Shown here: in pieces, positions 11,341 through 22,609 of the stretch | Position numbering within the stretch: position 1 is the first letter of the stretch | Layout of the letters: each line of letters opens with the position of its first letter | Origin: Verticillium longisporum | Taxonomy: Eukaryota > Ascomycota > Sordariomycetes > Glomerellales > Plectosphaerellaceae | Direction of reading: 5' to 3' | DNA: 64,000 nucleotides | Assembly: GCA_019188255.1 (NCBI GenBank) | Contig: JAETXT010000010.1 | Location: 1,054,001 to 1,118,000 of the forward strand | The notes under the pieces: model-generated | Seen by the model: the letters and a program-made list of their open reading frames with translations, nothing else | What the model was told of the DNA's origin: nothing | The model's database searches: none | Program-made: the position numbers and the translations under genes

Positions 11341-12828
11341 TCAAAGCCTACCATTGCCGCCTCCCGCCCCAGCCGGCATCCTGATACCTAACGCAGCCCT
11401 CTGCGCCCTCCTCGCTGCTTCGGCATCAGCTCCCGTGCCGGCGCCCACGCCCACCGACGCCCGTACCTCGTCCACGCGGCCTCTGGCGAGGCTAAACGCT
11501 GGCGTGACCCAACCTCCGCAACTGCACTTGAAGCCCCTCCAGCTATATCGGCCCAAGCTAGCACCACATCTGTCACTCGGGCAGACGAGCCGGCCTTCGA
11601 GCTCTGCTTGCTCGAGCGTGGGACGCATCCAGCTGAGAGGCTCAACAAAGACATGCTGGCATGCCTGCGGCGCAGGCGACACGCCCGCGACGGGCTCGTG
11701 GTCGAGGACAAATGCCGATGTGGCCAGAACGCGACGGCATTTCTTGCACCTGAGCTCCTTTTCCTGCCCTGTGCCGGGACCTGAGGCGCCGCCCTTTGCC
11801 CTCTCCTCATCCTCGAAACGCAGGCGCGACGGCGCCTCGCCCACAGCCAGGCTCTCCTCCACCTCTCGCTTGTATGTCCAGCGCTGGTAGATCGGGTGCT
11901 TCTCCAGCTCTCCCTCCTTCACGGGGCAGCCCATGTCCCACCACATCTCGAGCTGCGAGATGAAGCCCGGGTTGGGCTCGGCAATCTCGCGTGTCTTGCG
12001 GATGTGGGCGACGACAGCCTCGACAGCTTTTCGCGCGGCGTCGCTCGTCCCCTGCCACTTGGCCGTCGAACTCACGGAGGAATGAATCTCGGTCGCTGTG
12101 GGCCGTTGGCCAAAGCGAGCGGGGTGCTTGAAGAGGAGATAGGCGGCGACAGCAGTGACGGAGCGTGACTTTCCCATGGCGCAATGGACGTAGACCGCCC
12201 CTGGCTTCCCTGCGCTTGAGAGAGACAGGTGCTCGATGGCAGGCACAGGCGTTATGGCATCGGGGTCGGCAGACCGTGGGTCAGCCGACAAAGCGGGCGT
12301 GTCTTTCTGGCTGGGACCGGCGGCAGCACGAAGACGATCAGCCTTGGCTTTGAATACTGTATCTTCGTCTGCCTCGGCTTGCTCGTCACTGGCTTCATCG
12401 TCGCTGGGGGCAGTCGCATCGCCTCCAGTTGCGACGCCAATGACATCTGCCAATACTGCAGCCTTGCGGCCATTTCTCACTGCTTTCTTTTCCTTCCCTT
12501 CAGGCTTCGGATGTAGGGCATCGTCGATGAATCTCACCGCCCCTGGCAGGTGGTAGAGTAAATCTTCATCGTCCACGTCATCCACATCAATGACCTTGTG
12601 TCTGTACTGAGCGCTCCAGTCCTCTGACGGGTCGCACCGCACCACGGAAAGGACGTGGGTGATGCCGCGATCACTCAGAGCGGTTGGACGTTTGAGAGCA
12701 AAAATTCTTGAGGGTCGCGTCAGTTGACCCTGAACGCAACGTCTGAAGGGGCCACAATGAGGCAGGGCCTAGGCAACATACCCTCCCACGTAAAGCTCCT
12801 CGTCGCCATCGATGCGATTCAAGGCCAT
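11341..12828 (-). CDS. YVH1: dual-specificity phosphatase Yvh1 (DUSP12 type)
   Basis: Yvh1 is an atypical phosphatase needed for 60S ribosome maturation: it releases Mrt4 so that the stalk protein can bind. Two exons, 12782-12828 and 11341-12706, are separated by a 75-nt GTATGT..AAG intron (470 residues). The start MALNRIDGDEELYVGG joins by splicing to IFALKRPTALSDRGITHVLSV, the usual N-terminal strand order. The catalytic loop is VHCAMGKSRS (Cys191, HCx5R). The C-terminal zinc-binding domain shows LRCKKCRR, a Cys-His pair at ACQHVFVEPLSWM, LVCPSDRCGASLGRYSW and KCSCGGWVTPAF. The catalytic Cys sits about 70 residues further in than in the yeast protein. The gap is filled by an acidic, Ala-rich insertion (about residues 85-170), probably a disordered loop. 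Confidence 0.93.
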
Positions 12829-13297
12829 CTCGACGCAACTCTTTCTGAGAGATCCGGCAATGTCGTCGGTGATGTCGGCGCGTGTCGAGTGGTCGAGCGT
12901 TTCCATGTGCAACACAAATGTGTGGCTGTTGCATCTGGTGACGGCTTCAGGGGAAGGAGTTTTACCCCTCACTTAGCGTGGTGGGGTGTGCAGGTGACGT
13001 AGGGTAGCGAAGTGGACAACGTTAGATGTGTTGTAGAGGATGGGACAGATCAATTGTCATGGCATGAAAGTCCTCTGATTTTTATTGAGACCTGATGAGA
13101 TACAGTCCGTCAAGGTTACCTCTGTCATCATCTACAATGACTTTCTTTCTATGATGGCCATGTTTTTTTCAATGTACTGCTCGCATAACTGACTCTCCCG
13201 TCTCCTCGGATAATCCAGACTGTAAGGCAAAGCAATGCTATAGCGGGGCGCCGACCCGCTAGAGCAATAGCACGCAGCCTGTGGCAGAATCCGATGC
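12829..13297. other. intergenic between YVH1 start and barrel-protein stop
   Basis: This 469-bp spacer must hold the YVH1 promoter. The frame of YVH1 is open upstream to 12972, but that part (MRGKTPSPEAV..) does not look like the family. I see no clear TATA box. Confidence 0.5.
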
Positions 13298-14015
13298 TCA
13301 CTGGTGAATCTTGACAATGATGTTCTTACCCTTGCCCAGGCTCAGGTACTTCGCCCACAGGGCGGCCACCTCAGGCTGCTGGAAAGCAGCACCAGCCTCC
13401 TGCATTCACAATCGTCGTTAGCCATGGTCAAAGTGGAACCAAGTGTAGCACGCAGGACTCACCTCGAGGCTATCCCATCCAATGATGCCCAAGCCAATAA
13501 AGGGCTCGTCAACGGTGCGCCCGCCAAAGGCCTCCTTGCCCAGCGCCTTGATGACATCCTCGAACGCCTTGCGAGCCTCGACGTGATGGCTTTCGTCCTC
13601 GATGTGCAGCGTCGTGTACTGCAGGTAGGCCGGAGGGGCCTTGTCCGTGGGAAGCTCAGGCAGCTCGAAGCGGCCGACCGCCGGCAAGTCACCGGCCTTC
13701 TCCACGTACCGAGCCTTCTGCTCCTGGGACCATGCCGAGTCGGCGAACGTCTTCTGGTCTTCGGCCGTCTTGAATGCTGCGCACGTGTTAGATGAGGGCT
13801 CGTGTTTATTTCGAGGTCCGCCAGCACCCACCGATGGCATGGACAAACTTGAAGTCGGTCACGGGCACGCCGTCCTGGCCGACAATCTGACCAGCGGTGA
13901 CGCCTGCGACACCGGGCTGGCTCTTGATATCACTGAGAATCGCAGGCAGATTAGCGAGGAACTTGTCCTGGCCCTCGGCGGGGATTTCAGGGGCGACGAT
14001 GGAGAGGATAGGCAT
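13298..14015 (-). CDS. dimeric alpha/beta-barrel (ABM-like) protein
   Basis: A 199-residue protein of unknown substrate. Exons are 13832-14015, 13463-13776 and 13298-13399, with 55- and 63-nt introns. The sequence shows two weakly similar halves. The first is PILSIVAPEIP...LPAILSDIKSQPGVAG...FVHAIAFKTAEDQKTFADSA. The second is AYLQYTTLHIED..ARKAFEDVIKALG...FIGLGIIGWDSLEEAGAAFQQ, with VKIHQ at the end. That beta-alpha-beta-beta pattern, with the phrase 'a(f/w).(s/t)...f', is what dimeric alpha/beta-barrel (antibiotic-biosynthesis-monooxygenase or stress-response barrel) proteins look like. Such proteins act as small cofactor-free oxygenases or binding proteins, but I see no catalytic residue that decides. 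No signal peptide was seen, so it is probably cytosolic. I choose the Met at 14015, although the frame is open a few residues further upstream. Confidence 0.65.
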
Positions 14016-15075
14016 GATGGCGATTGGGAAAAAGTCAAGCAAAAAGAATACGAAGGCTGGCTATTGAAAGTTGGAGATGGTGAAAACTGTGGAAAGGATG
14101 TTGCTGATGGTCAAGAGAACAAGAAAGGCTCCAAATCAGCTGGCCTTGAATGGCGCTTTTATATGAGTCCAAATCCGAGCACCATACGAAGCCGCGCATC
14201 TGCGCCCTTGGCAAGGCAAACTTGAGACGCAACGCGACGCAATGATGCTGTCGCGAGATTTGCCCTGCGAATTACGAGCCTCTCCTCGGATTGCCTCGCA
14301 AGGGCGTGAAACTGCAAAGCATCAATCAACAAATGGCTTAGCCTCCCAACTGGCGGTCTGCAAATCCAGATGCGTCAGCGGAAGGCATCAGTCTGGCGTG
14401 GTTTGACGTCGTCGGCCTCGGTGTCCTGCCAGTCCCCGGTGTTTACGCCTGATGAGCACCGACCTTCATGCACCTATATAAGGAAACCATCATGCCAGGA
14501 GTCGGCCTGTCGGTGGCTGTGTCTGGCTTCTAAGCTCGGGGCTGCGTTGCGACTGATGAATCGCAGAGACAGCAAGTGTGAGCACGGCGTTTGCACTACG
14601 AGCCTTGGCTTTTGTAGAAATTGGGCTTGCCCGAAGGCCATGGTCATGCCGAGTAAAATCCAGTTTATTCACAAAGAGTGGTTCATGCATTGAGGCTCCT
14701 CCCCGCGAGACACAAGAGGGAGAAACTGAGACACGCAAATATAAGCTTTGAGCCCATATCAGAGGTGGACGAAGTGGCGCGGAAAACGGGAACGGGCCTT
14801 AGGAGCGATACCGAGACCGAAAGCGAGTACACCATGTCCACCCGGCCGGTCTCTTCGGCCCCTGGAGGTCCAGAATGCGGCGGCCCTGAATGGCGGCAAT
14901 CATGGGTTAGGGCTGCTCAGGTTCGAATACAACCACTCTCGTCGCCAACAACGGCAGGTCTTACAGCTTGTTCACTCCCATCGCATCGAGCACAATGAGG
15001 CTGTTTGCCTAAGAGGCGTCGCTCTCGGTCTGGCAGGATTACACCATGACACGGTTACCGACCAGTCATTTTGAC
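14016..15075. other. divergent intergenic region
   Basis: This 1,060-bp region lies between two divergent start codons and must hold both promoters. It contains the TATA box above, a TATATAA at about 14475 and ATATAAG near 14740. No gene is seen. Confidence 0.5.
14157..14163 (-). promoter_or_regulatory. candidate TATA box of the barrel-protein gene
   Basis: The minus strand reads TATAAAA about 140 bp upstream of the start codon at 14015. Sequence and spacing are both reasonable for a fungal TATA box. Confidence 0.45.
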
Positions 15076-16783
15076 ATGCGCCGAACCGACTCTATCAACT
15101 CATCCACTGCCCTGACTGGCGTGCCGCGAACCAACTCCGGCATTTCATCCATCGAGCACTTGGGGGTCCCGAGGACCGACTCCAGCAGGTCAGCCGCGTC
15201 GACGGCCAGTTGGTAAGCTTCCTGCAGGTGACTGCTACAGGTGCATGTAGTCAGCATTGGGGGGTTAACGATAAGTGACCACAGGGGTCTGGACTATCTT
15301 CAAGAAGAGAAGATTGCGCCGCTGAAATGGATCAAGTCTCCCGTGAACGTCAGGACGGACAGCAGTAGAGAGGCCAGCGAGAACGCCGCCGCCAGCGACA
15401 ATGGCGAGGAGAACAACAAGAACACCAATGCCACGACGGCCAACGAGGTCTTGCACCTCTCTGTACGAGAAAATGCCAACACAATCGAGCTCTTTTCCGA
15501 CCTTTTCTATATCGCGAACCTGGAAACTTTTACCAGCGCACATTCGGTCAACAACGTCAACACTCTTGTAGCATACATTTCCTTTTTCAGCATCATCTGG
15601 TTCACCTGGTTCCAGATCACCCTTCACGATGTCCGCTTCTCCTTGGACTCTGGCTACGAACGCGTCTGCAAGCTGGCCCAGTTCTGTATCTTTGTGGGCT
15701 TTGCCTTCGTGGGGTCATCCTTCGATCCGGAGCAAGATGGACAAAATAATCAAGTATGAGGATGCCCGCCGCCGCCGCCGACGCTTAAGACCTGAGCATT
15801 CACGAATGGGACTGACATGTCTGTTAGAACTTTCGCATTTTGTGTCACATCCTGCTGGGTAGCCGCCTCCTCATGGTCATTCAGTACTCGGTCGCACTGC
15901 ACTTCATCCGGAGGCACACGGAGAGCATGACCTGGCCCCTTTCGTTGACGATAGCCACCCTCGTCTTTTCGGGGGGTTCGTTTCTCTCCATGACGGTGTC
16001 CTTCAAACCTGGGGCCAAGCCTGGTCTCGGTATTTATTACTTGTACTATGTCATCTTGGGCATAGAGGCGGCCGTGACCCTCGGCATCTCAATCGTCTGG
16101 AGGAAGACAGGATTCAAGCGCACCCATCTTACAGAGCGCATGGGGCTTCTGACGCTTGTCATCATCGGCGAGGGCGCCATTGGAGCGACCAAGACGGTGG
16201 GCAAGGTCATGGGCAATGATGACGTGCGGCTCGACGCAACTCTACTGATCGCCTGCATGGTCTTGATCCTGGTATGGCCTACAGAGACCCCCTTTTTTTG
16301 TGACGGACATTTCAGTGCTAACACGAAGGCCCGCGACAGCTTCTCTCCTGGATGCTCTACTTTGACAACCCCCCCGAGTGCAACTTTGGCAGCATCCGCC
16401 AGCAGGTCTGGGCCGTGCTGCACTTTCCCTTCCACCTCGGCATGATCGGCATCGTCGAAGGCTCGCAGCAGATCATCCTCGCCTGGCACGTGCTGCGCAG
16501 GTTCATCTCGTTCCGTAAAGACGTGCGGGTGGCCTGCATCGAGCAGCACCTCGACGGGACGGCCCTCGTGCGCGCCATCACGAGGGCACTGGACAAGCTC
16601 AAACTCGCCGACGACTCGAACGGCAGGGACTGGCTGCCCCGGATTCTCGACGAGGTCCAGACACTCGGCAACACGACCGACGTCTGCTCTCTCGGCCGTC
16701 TGGGCGCCGGCACCTCGTCCCTGCCACCGGCCTTTGACACCCTGACGAGGACGCTGACGACGGCGCTCGCCGACTCGGTCAAC

Positions 16784-16815
<32 letters not shown>

Positions 16816-17194
16816 CGCGGCCCTGCCGGCCCAGCACCCGGGCTACATGGCCATCTACGCCTACTACTGGGGCTCCCTGTCGCTGGCCCTCGTGTTCCTC
16901 GCCCTCTTCATCCTCATCACCCGCCGCGCCGACAGGCCCCTGACCCTCTCGGACCGCGCCGCGCTCGCCGTCCGCGCCGCCGTCGCGCTCACGGCCCTGG
17001 GGCTCGCCGCCGCCGCCGCCTCCGAGCGCTTCCTCATGCTCTACCTCGAGAACGGCGCCACGCTGCCGACAGTCGCCGCATGCTTTCTCATCATCGTCGC
17101 CTTCGACCGTTGGGCCAAGGGCGTCAGCGCCAGCCGCCTCAGGCGTGAGATGACAGGGAGTCTAGAGCACTGGGACAACGGGTCGCAAGAGTAA
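15076..17194 (+). CDS. LtrA-family multi-pass membrane protein
   Basis: A member of the low-temperature-requirement A (LtrA) family, integral membrane proteins of unknown biochemical role. Four exons: 15076-15212, 15285-15753, 15828-16271 and 16340-17194 (634 residues). Exon 1 encodes a Ser/Thr-rich leader with two similar VPRTNS/VPRTDS units and splices W|GLDYLQEEKIAPLKW. The family signature follows: ENANTIELFSDLFYIANLETFT. Several transmembrane helices come next, for example ISFFSIIWFTWFQITL and FCIFVGFAFVGSSF, then LMVIQYSVALHFIRRH and YYLYYVILGIEAAVTLGISI. The ERMGLLTLVIIGEGAIG segment is the second conserved LtrA motif. A hydrophilic, poly-Ser-containing loop (about residues 460-510) separates it from four terminal helices. 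Introns are 72, 74 and 68 nt. The long soluble loop is larger than in bacterial LtrA and common in fungi. Confidence 0.85.
16786..16816 (+). repeat. trinucleotide microsatellite coding poly-Ser
   Basis: About ten copies of TCG/GTC inside the LtrA-family gene encode an uninterrupted Ser run in a hydrophilic loop. Being a multiple of three, length changes would not break the frame. Confidence 0.9.
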
Positions 17195-18628
17195 GGCGTA
17201 GAACAACCTGGATAGCATCTGTAATGTGAAAATCTGTACACATGGAAGCATGAGTAGCCTATAATGTATCTGTACCTGAATAATGACTGGCACAATGTGA
17301 AGTGTTCCCAGCACGTAAGCGCCAAGAGTAGAGTCAGTCCAGGCATCAATCATGCCTGTGTCCGATCGCCAAAGGCCGGGCGATGTGAAAAAGGCAAAGA
17401 TGTCATGACAGGCGTATGGGTCATTCTCAGGCCATTGTGTGTTCATTGCTATCCCCAGCCCTGTCCAGTCGAAAGTTCAATCACGGAGGCACCACTAAAT
17501 GGTCCAACTCGGCTCTTCATCGTGTGCTCATCTCATATGACTTTTTTTAAACGCACTAAATCAGTCCGCCACCACCCCATGATGTTACTGCAGTCCGCGC
17601 GAGAAACATGATACGTTCATGCGGCCCAAGTCTTCCCTCGTCTGTATAACCCCCTATGATAGATGTCCGTTCAAATGCAAGTCAGACGCGCCAACACCCG
17701 AACACCACCTCGTTTCTCGAGGCACATGCATTGATTCACCCGTTGCCATGAGCACCCAACAATGAAAAAGACAAGAAAAGTCGACCAAGGTCTACGCCCT
17801 ACTTCCAACCGGGTAACGTAGTAGCGAATCCTAACAATCATGTACCCCCATATATACGTGACAATGAAGGAGAAAAAAAAAAAAAAAAAGGGCCAATGTG
17901 AGGATGATTTGTGGAGGTATTGAATCCCCCCCCTTGGCTGTCAGAAACCAGTCGAGTTGCATCGTGCGTGCAGGTGACTCGTTTCGCATGACAATATGGG
18001 CGAATGGGAGATATGCGTGGCGTAGCGACAAGCTCTACACCAAACGAGGGGTCGGTTCGTTGGCTCACGCCCATCCTGTGCCACAAGCCTACTGTTCTGA
18101 GTGACGCCTCCAGCGGGAGATCGGCGTCCAGTCGCCGCGAAATGATCCTTCGGAGGTCGCTCGCTTATCATGGCTCGTCAGAGACATCTGTCATGTCAGA
18201 CTGGTGTCTGGTAGGACGGCGGTTGGCAAGCGGAGCTGATGCGGGAAAGAGTCGATCGCAAGAAGCGCCGTCGAGATTTGAAGAACAACGAAGCCGGCAC
18301 GTCGCAGTGCCAGCTGGAACGCATGCGCTACCACAGCAGGGGGGCAACGGCGCTCACCGGGCAGCGGTTCCACGGAGCGCGCGAGCGCGCGCACACCCAC
18401 ACGTCAGCTGCGCCTCTGCACCGTGAAAAATCTGTGGTTTGGGATGCACAGCGGTGTCACCGAGTCGCTGCTCTGTTGAGGTGACGGTGCTCCCGAACTT
18501 GTGCTGCTGCACGCCGAAGCCCCGCAATTCAATCCTTCCGGCCCTTCGAGTCCTCTGGACAGACGGTCGAGCAAACAGACGGTCGGGCCAACAGACGGTC
18601 GGGCCAGCGGCAGAAAAGGATGGCGGGT
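17195..18628. other. 3' flanks of two convergent genes
   Basis: This stretch lies between the LtrA-family stop and the C2H2 stop. It contains a run of about 17 A at about 17874-17890 and a 16-bp triplicated repeat at 18560-18607. No open frame here resembles a gene. Confidence 0.5.
18560..18607. repeat. 16-bp tandem repeat, three copies
   Basis: The unit begins CAGACGGTCG and recurs at 18560, 18576 and 18592 with one to three changes per copy. It lies just 3' of the C2H2 stop codon, so it is probably transcribed in that gene's 3' UTR. Confidence 0.8.
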
Positions 18629-20707
18629 TTACCTTGGGGTTGGGTCCTCTTCGAGCATGCACGCGTTCTCCAGCATGTTGGTCCACTTTCCACTTGTTCC
18701 AGCGTGGCTGTGCTTGAGGTGCTGTCGGAAGTGGTCGGCGCGGAAGAACTTCTTGCTGCTGTTGCACTCCCTGAATTTGTGCACCTCCTGCAGGTGACGA
18801 ATGCGCTCCTCCCAGTTCTGATCGGTTGCGTGTCGAGGCGCTGAAGCTCCCGGCCCGCGTCCGCTGCGAGGGAACTCTTCGCCACAGTAGCCGCAGCTGT
18901 CTGCTTCGCCAGGCCGATTGGTGCTGTCGTGAAATGCGCGGTCATAGCTGCTCAGAGCGGAACAGCTCCAGCTGTGACGCCGCACGTGAAGACTGTTCTG
19001 GTGCCGCTCCGCCTCGTTCTTGTTCTTGAAGCGGTTGCCGCAGAATGAGCACTCGTATTGCTTCTCAGCTTCGTGTGCACTATCGTCCCCTGTGGTCAGC
19101 AAAAGGGCCCATCCCCACCGTAAGACTGCATGATCAAAGATGGACATACCCAAGCTCCGCCGCCGTCTCAAACTTTTTCGGCTTCTTTGGACAGCACTCG
19201 CACATGAAGATTACTTGCATTTTGGCGCCAGCGGGCTTGCCAGCATCGCCCAGCTTGCGCGGCGACGCCAGCGGCCGACCGTCGCTCAGGTTTCGTTGGT
19301 GCTGGTGTTGGTTTGGGACTCGGGAGATCGATCCCCTCGGAGACGGGTTCAGCGACATGGGCGTGCTGTACGGCGAACTACAACTATGATCAGTAGCAAT
19401 GGGCGATAGACCGCCCGGCGAGAGGCCGCCCGGCGACAGATGGCCATGCGAGGTGAGGCTGGAGAACATGCTGTCGCCCGTGACCAGCGACAACCCCGAG
19501 TTGAAGGAACCCGTGCGTCCCGTGGATGAGACGGACGATACCGAGCCTTGAGGAATGGTGCTGAGGCGTGGGGTGGGCGAGCCTCGTGATGGCATGTCCC
19601 TGCGCCGCAAGAGGTCGCTCTGGCTCAGAGCACCACTCATCTTCGAGTCATCGCCGAGAGGTGAGGAAGCCCTTCGCTTGGTGCCGGACATCTGGAGTTC
19701 CATCGAGTCGAAGTGCATCGGATCTTCAATGCGGAGCCTCTTCAATGACGAGGTTTCCGAAATCTCCATGTCTTCAGCCTCATGGCTTCCTTGCGTCGAC
19801 GCATCATCGCTGTTGATTCTGCGCGACCTGTGGGGGGGCGATCGCTCGGCATCCAGATGGCCTCCTGCAAGTCCATGAACCGGAAAGGGCTGGCTCCTTG
19901 GTGAGACTGCCGAGTACATTGGCGTTTGCGTGAAGCGGTCGGGCGAATCGAGCATGCTAGACTTGATGTGGAACGGCAAGTTGGACGTGTTCGGCAGTGA
20001 CAGTGCCGGGAGCCTGCCCTCTGGTGGTGCTTGACGGGAGAAGGACTCGTGAACTGACGCGCTGAGTAGCGACCTTCCAGGTGGGGAGCGATTTCCCAGA
20101 GTCTTGATGGGATCAAGCTTCTTCTTCATGTCCATAAGAGCATCGGCACCAGATTCCAACTGGAACTGGTTGTGAAGCTGGCCAAAGCCTGTGGCAAGGC
20201 TGGGAAGTGTGTGTTCCGCCGACCTGCGCTTCTAGTCAGTATGTGTAGCTCAGTCAACAATAGAGGTGAAGACCGATGTCCTGTAACCAGATTGCCATAC
20301 CTGATGGAACCTGCAGACGAAAGACTGGCATACCCTTCGTCCCTGTCACCCTTGGATCCTGCGCCGCTCTCCCGCCTCTTATGTCCCAGCCGATCACCTG
20401 TGAAGCTTCCAACAGCACTGTGTCCGTATTCTCGAGGGCTGTAGGATGAAGGCTCTCTATGGTAGGATCCTCGATGCTCGTCATGGTGCTCGCTGACGTC
20501 AGGCAGAAATCGAGGAGGAGGCAGCGGCGGAGGCGGCGCATCCATGAGATCTGAGGTGCCAGGGATAGACATGGCAACCGACGAGGAGTATATACCGCGA
20601 GGTCCGGACCGCTCATGGTTGTGATAGCGATCAGGGGGGGTCGCGTCTATAAAAATGGCAGGTGTAGGAAGCCCTGCGGGCTCCCTGTGCCGAGGGGGGG
20701 CTGTCAT
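18629..20707 (-). CDS. C2H2 zinc-finger protein, probable transcription regulator
   Basis: A 643-residue nuclear protein with exons 20301-20707, 19150-20223 and 18629-19079. Residues 1 to about 470 are Ser/Pro-rich and disordered, with poly-Pro (DAPPPPLPPPRFLP) and clustered SP sites (LSPGGLSPGGLSP). The finger block starts at QVIFMCECCPKKPKKF and splices into AHEAEKQYECSFCGNRF, with His ligands in EAERHQNSLH. Further Cys/His units follow: SWSCSALSSYDRAFH, DSCGYCGEEF, then RHLQEVHKFREC and FFRADHFRQHLKHSH. The layout of one classical finger followed by degenerate ones is widely conserved in Sordariomycetes, but I do not know a function for it. The last intron has two usable acceptors nine bases apart (AG at 19089-19090 or 19080-19081). 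The downstream one gives ELGAHEAEK, which fits the finger better. Confidence 0.8.
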
Positions 20708-21630
20708 GTCGACTCGTGTTGTTGGGTCCAGAGATGGGCTCGACGGAGGTTGATGACAAGAGACAGGGCAGTCGTGGCTGAACTAGAGATCTAGGATGTG
20801 CAAGGCGGAGGCGACATGAGAGAACTCGGAGGCCTTTCGGTGTCGATACGAAGTAGTGGTCGGACTTGACTGCTGCTCAAGGATCTTGGTGGCGGGACTC
20901 GAGGTTCTTTCTACCGGTGTATGCTCTTTGCGCTCACTGGGCACGACGGGGAGAGTTGTTGCCTGTATAGCTGACGGTAGCGGTCACGAGCGTTCCAGAA
21001 AAAAGGGTTGACAGTCGTCGAGTCGTGGCTGCAGGCGGTTGCCTCGTGCGAGTCAAGTCGTGGTAGGTAGCGTGTGAGGGTCCGTCGTCAGCAGCGGCGA
21101 ATCGTCCTGGGCGGACCTAGTTGCTGTGTGTGGCTAATAGGCCAACAGCGATTCAGCTGATGAAGGGTGACAAGAGTACGAGGAGGCGAATTTGACGAGG
21201 ACAGTCGGGCCAGGGTCGTCAGGGTCACCACCGATCTAGGAAACCTTGATTATCCCTCTTTGTGCTATGTTCGGGTGTGAGGGCGAACGGAGGGTTTTCG
21301 ACGCCAAGGTGCTGGTGGATGAAGTCGAGTGAGGAAGACGGGGAGTCGTGCTTTCAAGGCGAGAAAAGGATGGGAAAGAAACAAATGATATGGGATGATG
21401 GCGTGGCTGGCCACTGGAACCAAGTGTACTGGAAATACCTGGGGCAAAGGAGGGAAGAGGGGGGGTAAGCCTTCTGAAGAATGCATTTGGCGACTGTCAT
21501 TAGGAACCGAACGTACTACAGAGACAGAACCTCGCTGCGGACGGGCCAGGGCAGGTGGACGGCACGGGTGGGCACAGGGATTGAACACCCTACCAACTGC
21601 CCTGCCCACATTTGCATGGTGCTGTAAGGT

Positions 21631-21734
21631 TGGGGAGTGGGGGGGCTTAGGGTAGGGGAGGGGGGGCAGGTATCTGCGCATGTACCCTGGTACTTCTTGC
21701 CCCGTAAGGTAGGGAGTGGGGTGGGGAGGGGGCA
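21631..21734 (+). other. G-rich tract with quadruplex potential
   Basis: The plus strand carries many runs of three to seven G within about 100 bp, in two blocks (21631-21670 and 21710-21734). Each block is introduced by a similar TAAGGT..GGGAGTGGG phrase. It lies 0.9-1.0 kb upstream of the C2H2 start codon, on that gene's non-template side as C-rich. Confidence 0.6.
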
Positions 21735-22572
21735 GGACTTGCCGGAGGTGTGTGGTTTGTGCACCTGCACACCCCTCCCTGCAATCAAGGTGTTTGGGGG
21801 GCGCCGAGGGGGCGTGGTCGTTGTAGGGTTGCGCGCGGGAGCGGGCTGACATGGATTGAAAGGTGGGATACTGGAGAGGTGTGGGCACGATCGCAGGGGG
21901 AGGGGGTAGCAGCACGAGGCAAGGAAGGGGCCAAGAACCAGCCCTAAAAACTGTCCATCCAGGCGGAAGGAAGGTACCTAGGTAGGCAGACCGGAATTTG
22001 TCGAGGGGACGTAACAGGCAAGTTGAGGCACAAGAACGCACCTGTACCTACGAGATCGTTTGAGAAGATGATGCACTCCAAAACTTCAAATCTCCGAATC
22101 CCACATGTTCATTCAACACGAACAAGAGCATGGAATAATCACCGAATTGCCCTCTTGTGTTCTGTAGAGTGCGTGCCCCTCGCTTCTGACCCCATGAGCG
22201 GTGAAAGGCTTCCTGTACCTTAGACCTCAAGCATGGGCAGATTTAGGTGCTTCACAGCGCAGCAAGAGGTTTCGGGTTGGGGGGAGGGGGAAGGGACCCT
22301 TGTGGGAATGGCTTCGAGTCAAGGGGGTCAATCCTATTGATGTTGCCAGGACCCTCATGTGCATTGGGTCGATGCCATGACGCTTCGCATTCCTTCATTC
22401 CTTCCTTCGCTCCTTCGATTTATATCTTGGCGCTTGCTCGCAACCCGCGCATATATCACAGTACTGGCAAGGAACGTCTCGGAGGGGCGCCGATTATTGA
22501 CTCAGCCCGAGTCGGTCAGGACAATGTCAGCATGGAAGAAACGGTGGAGTGGAGAGATGTCGGGCCAGGCCA

Positions 22573-22609
22573 GGCGAAGCAGGCGAAGGCAGCGAAGGCA
22601 GCGAAGCAA
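22573..22609. repeat. 9-bp imperfect tandem repeat
   Basis: GCGAAGGCA-like units recur four times. It is a simple repeat with no coding context. Confidence 0.6.

Noticed and set aside
11246..11890. 214-residue plus-strand frame
   Set aside because: It is antisense to the zinc-binding end of YVH1, which is clearly the real gene.
21265..22041. 258-residue open frame on the minus strand
   Set aside because: It is built from the complement of G-rich sequence, so it is Pro- and Leu-rich without domain or conserved pattern, and two plus-strand frames overlap it.
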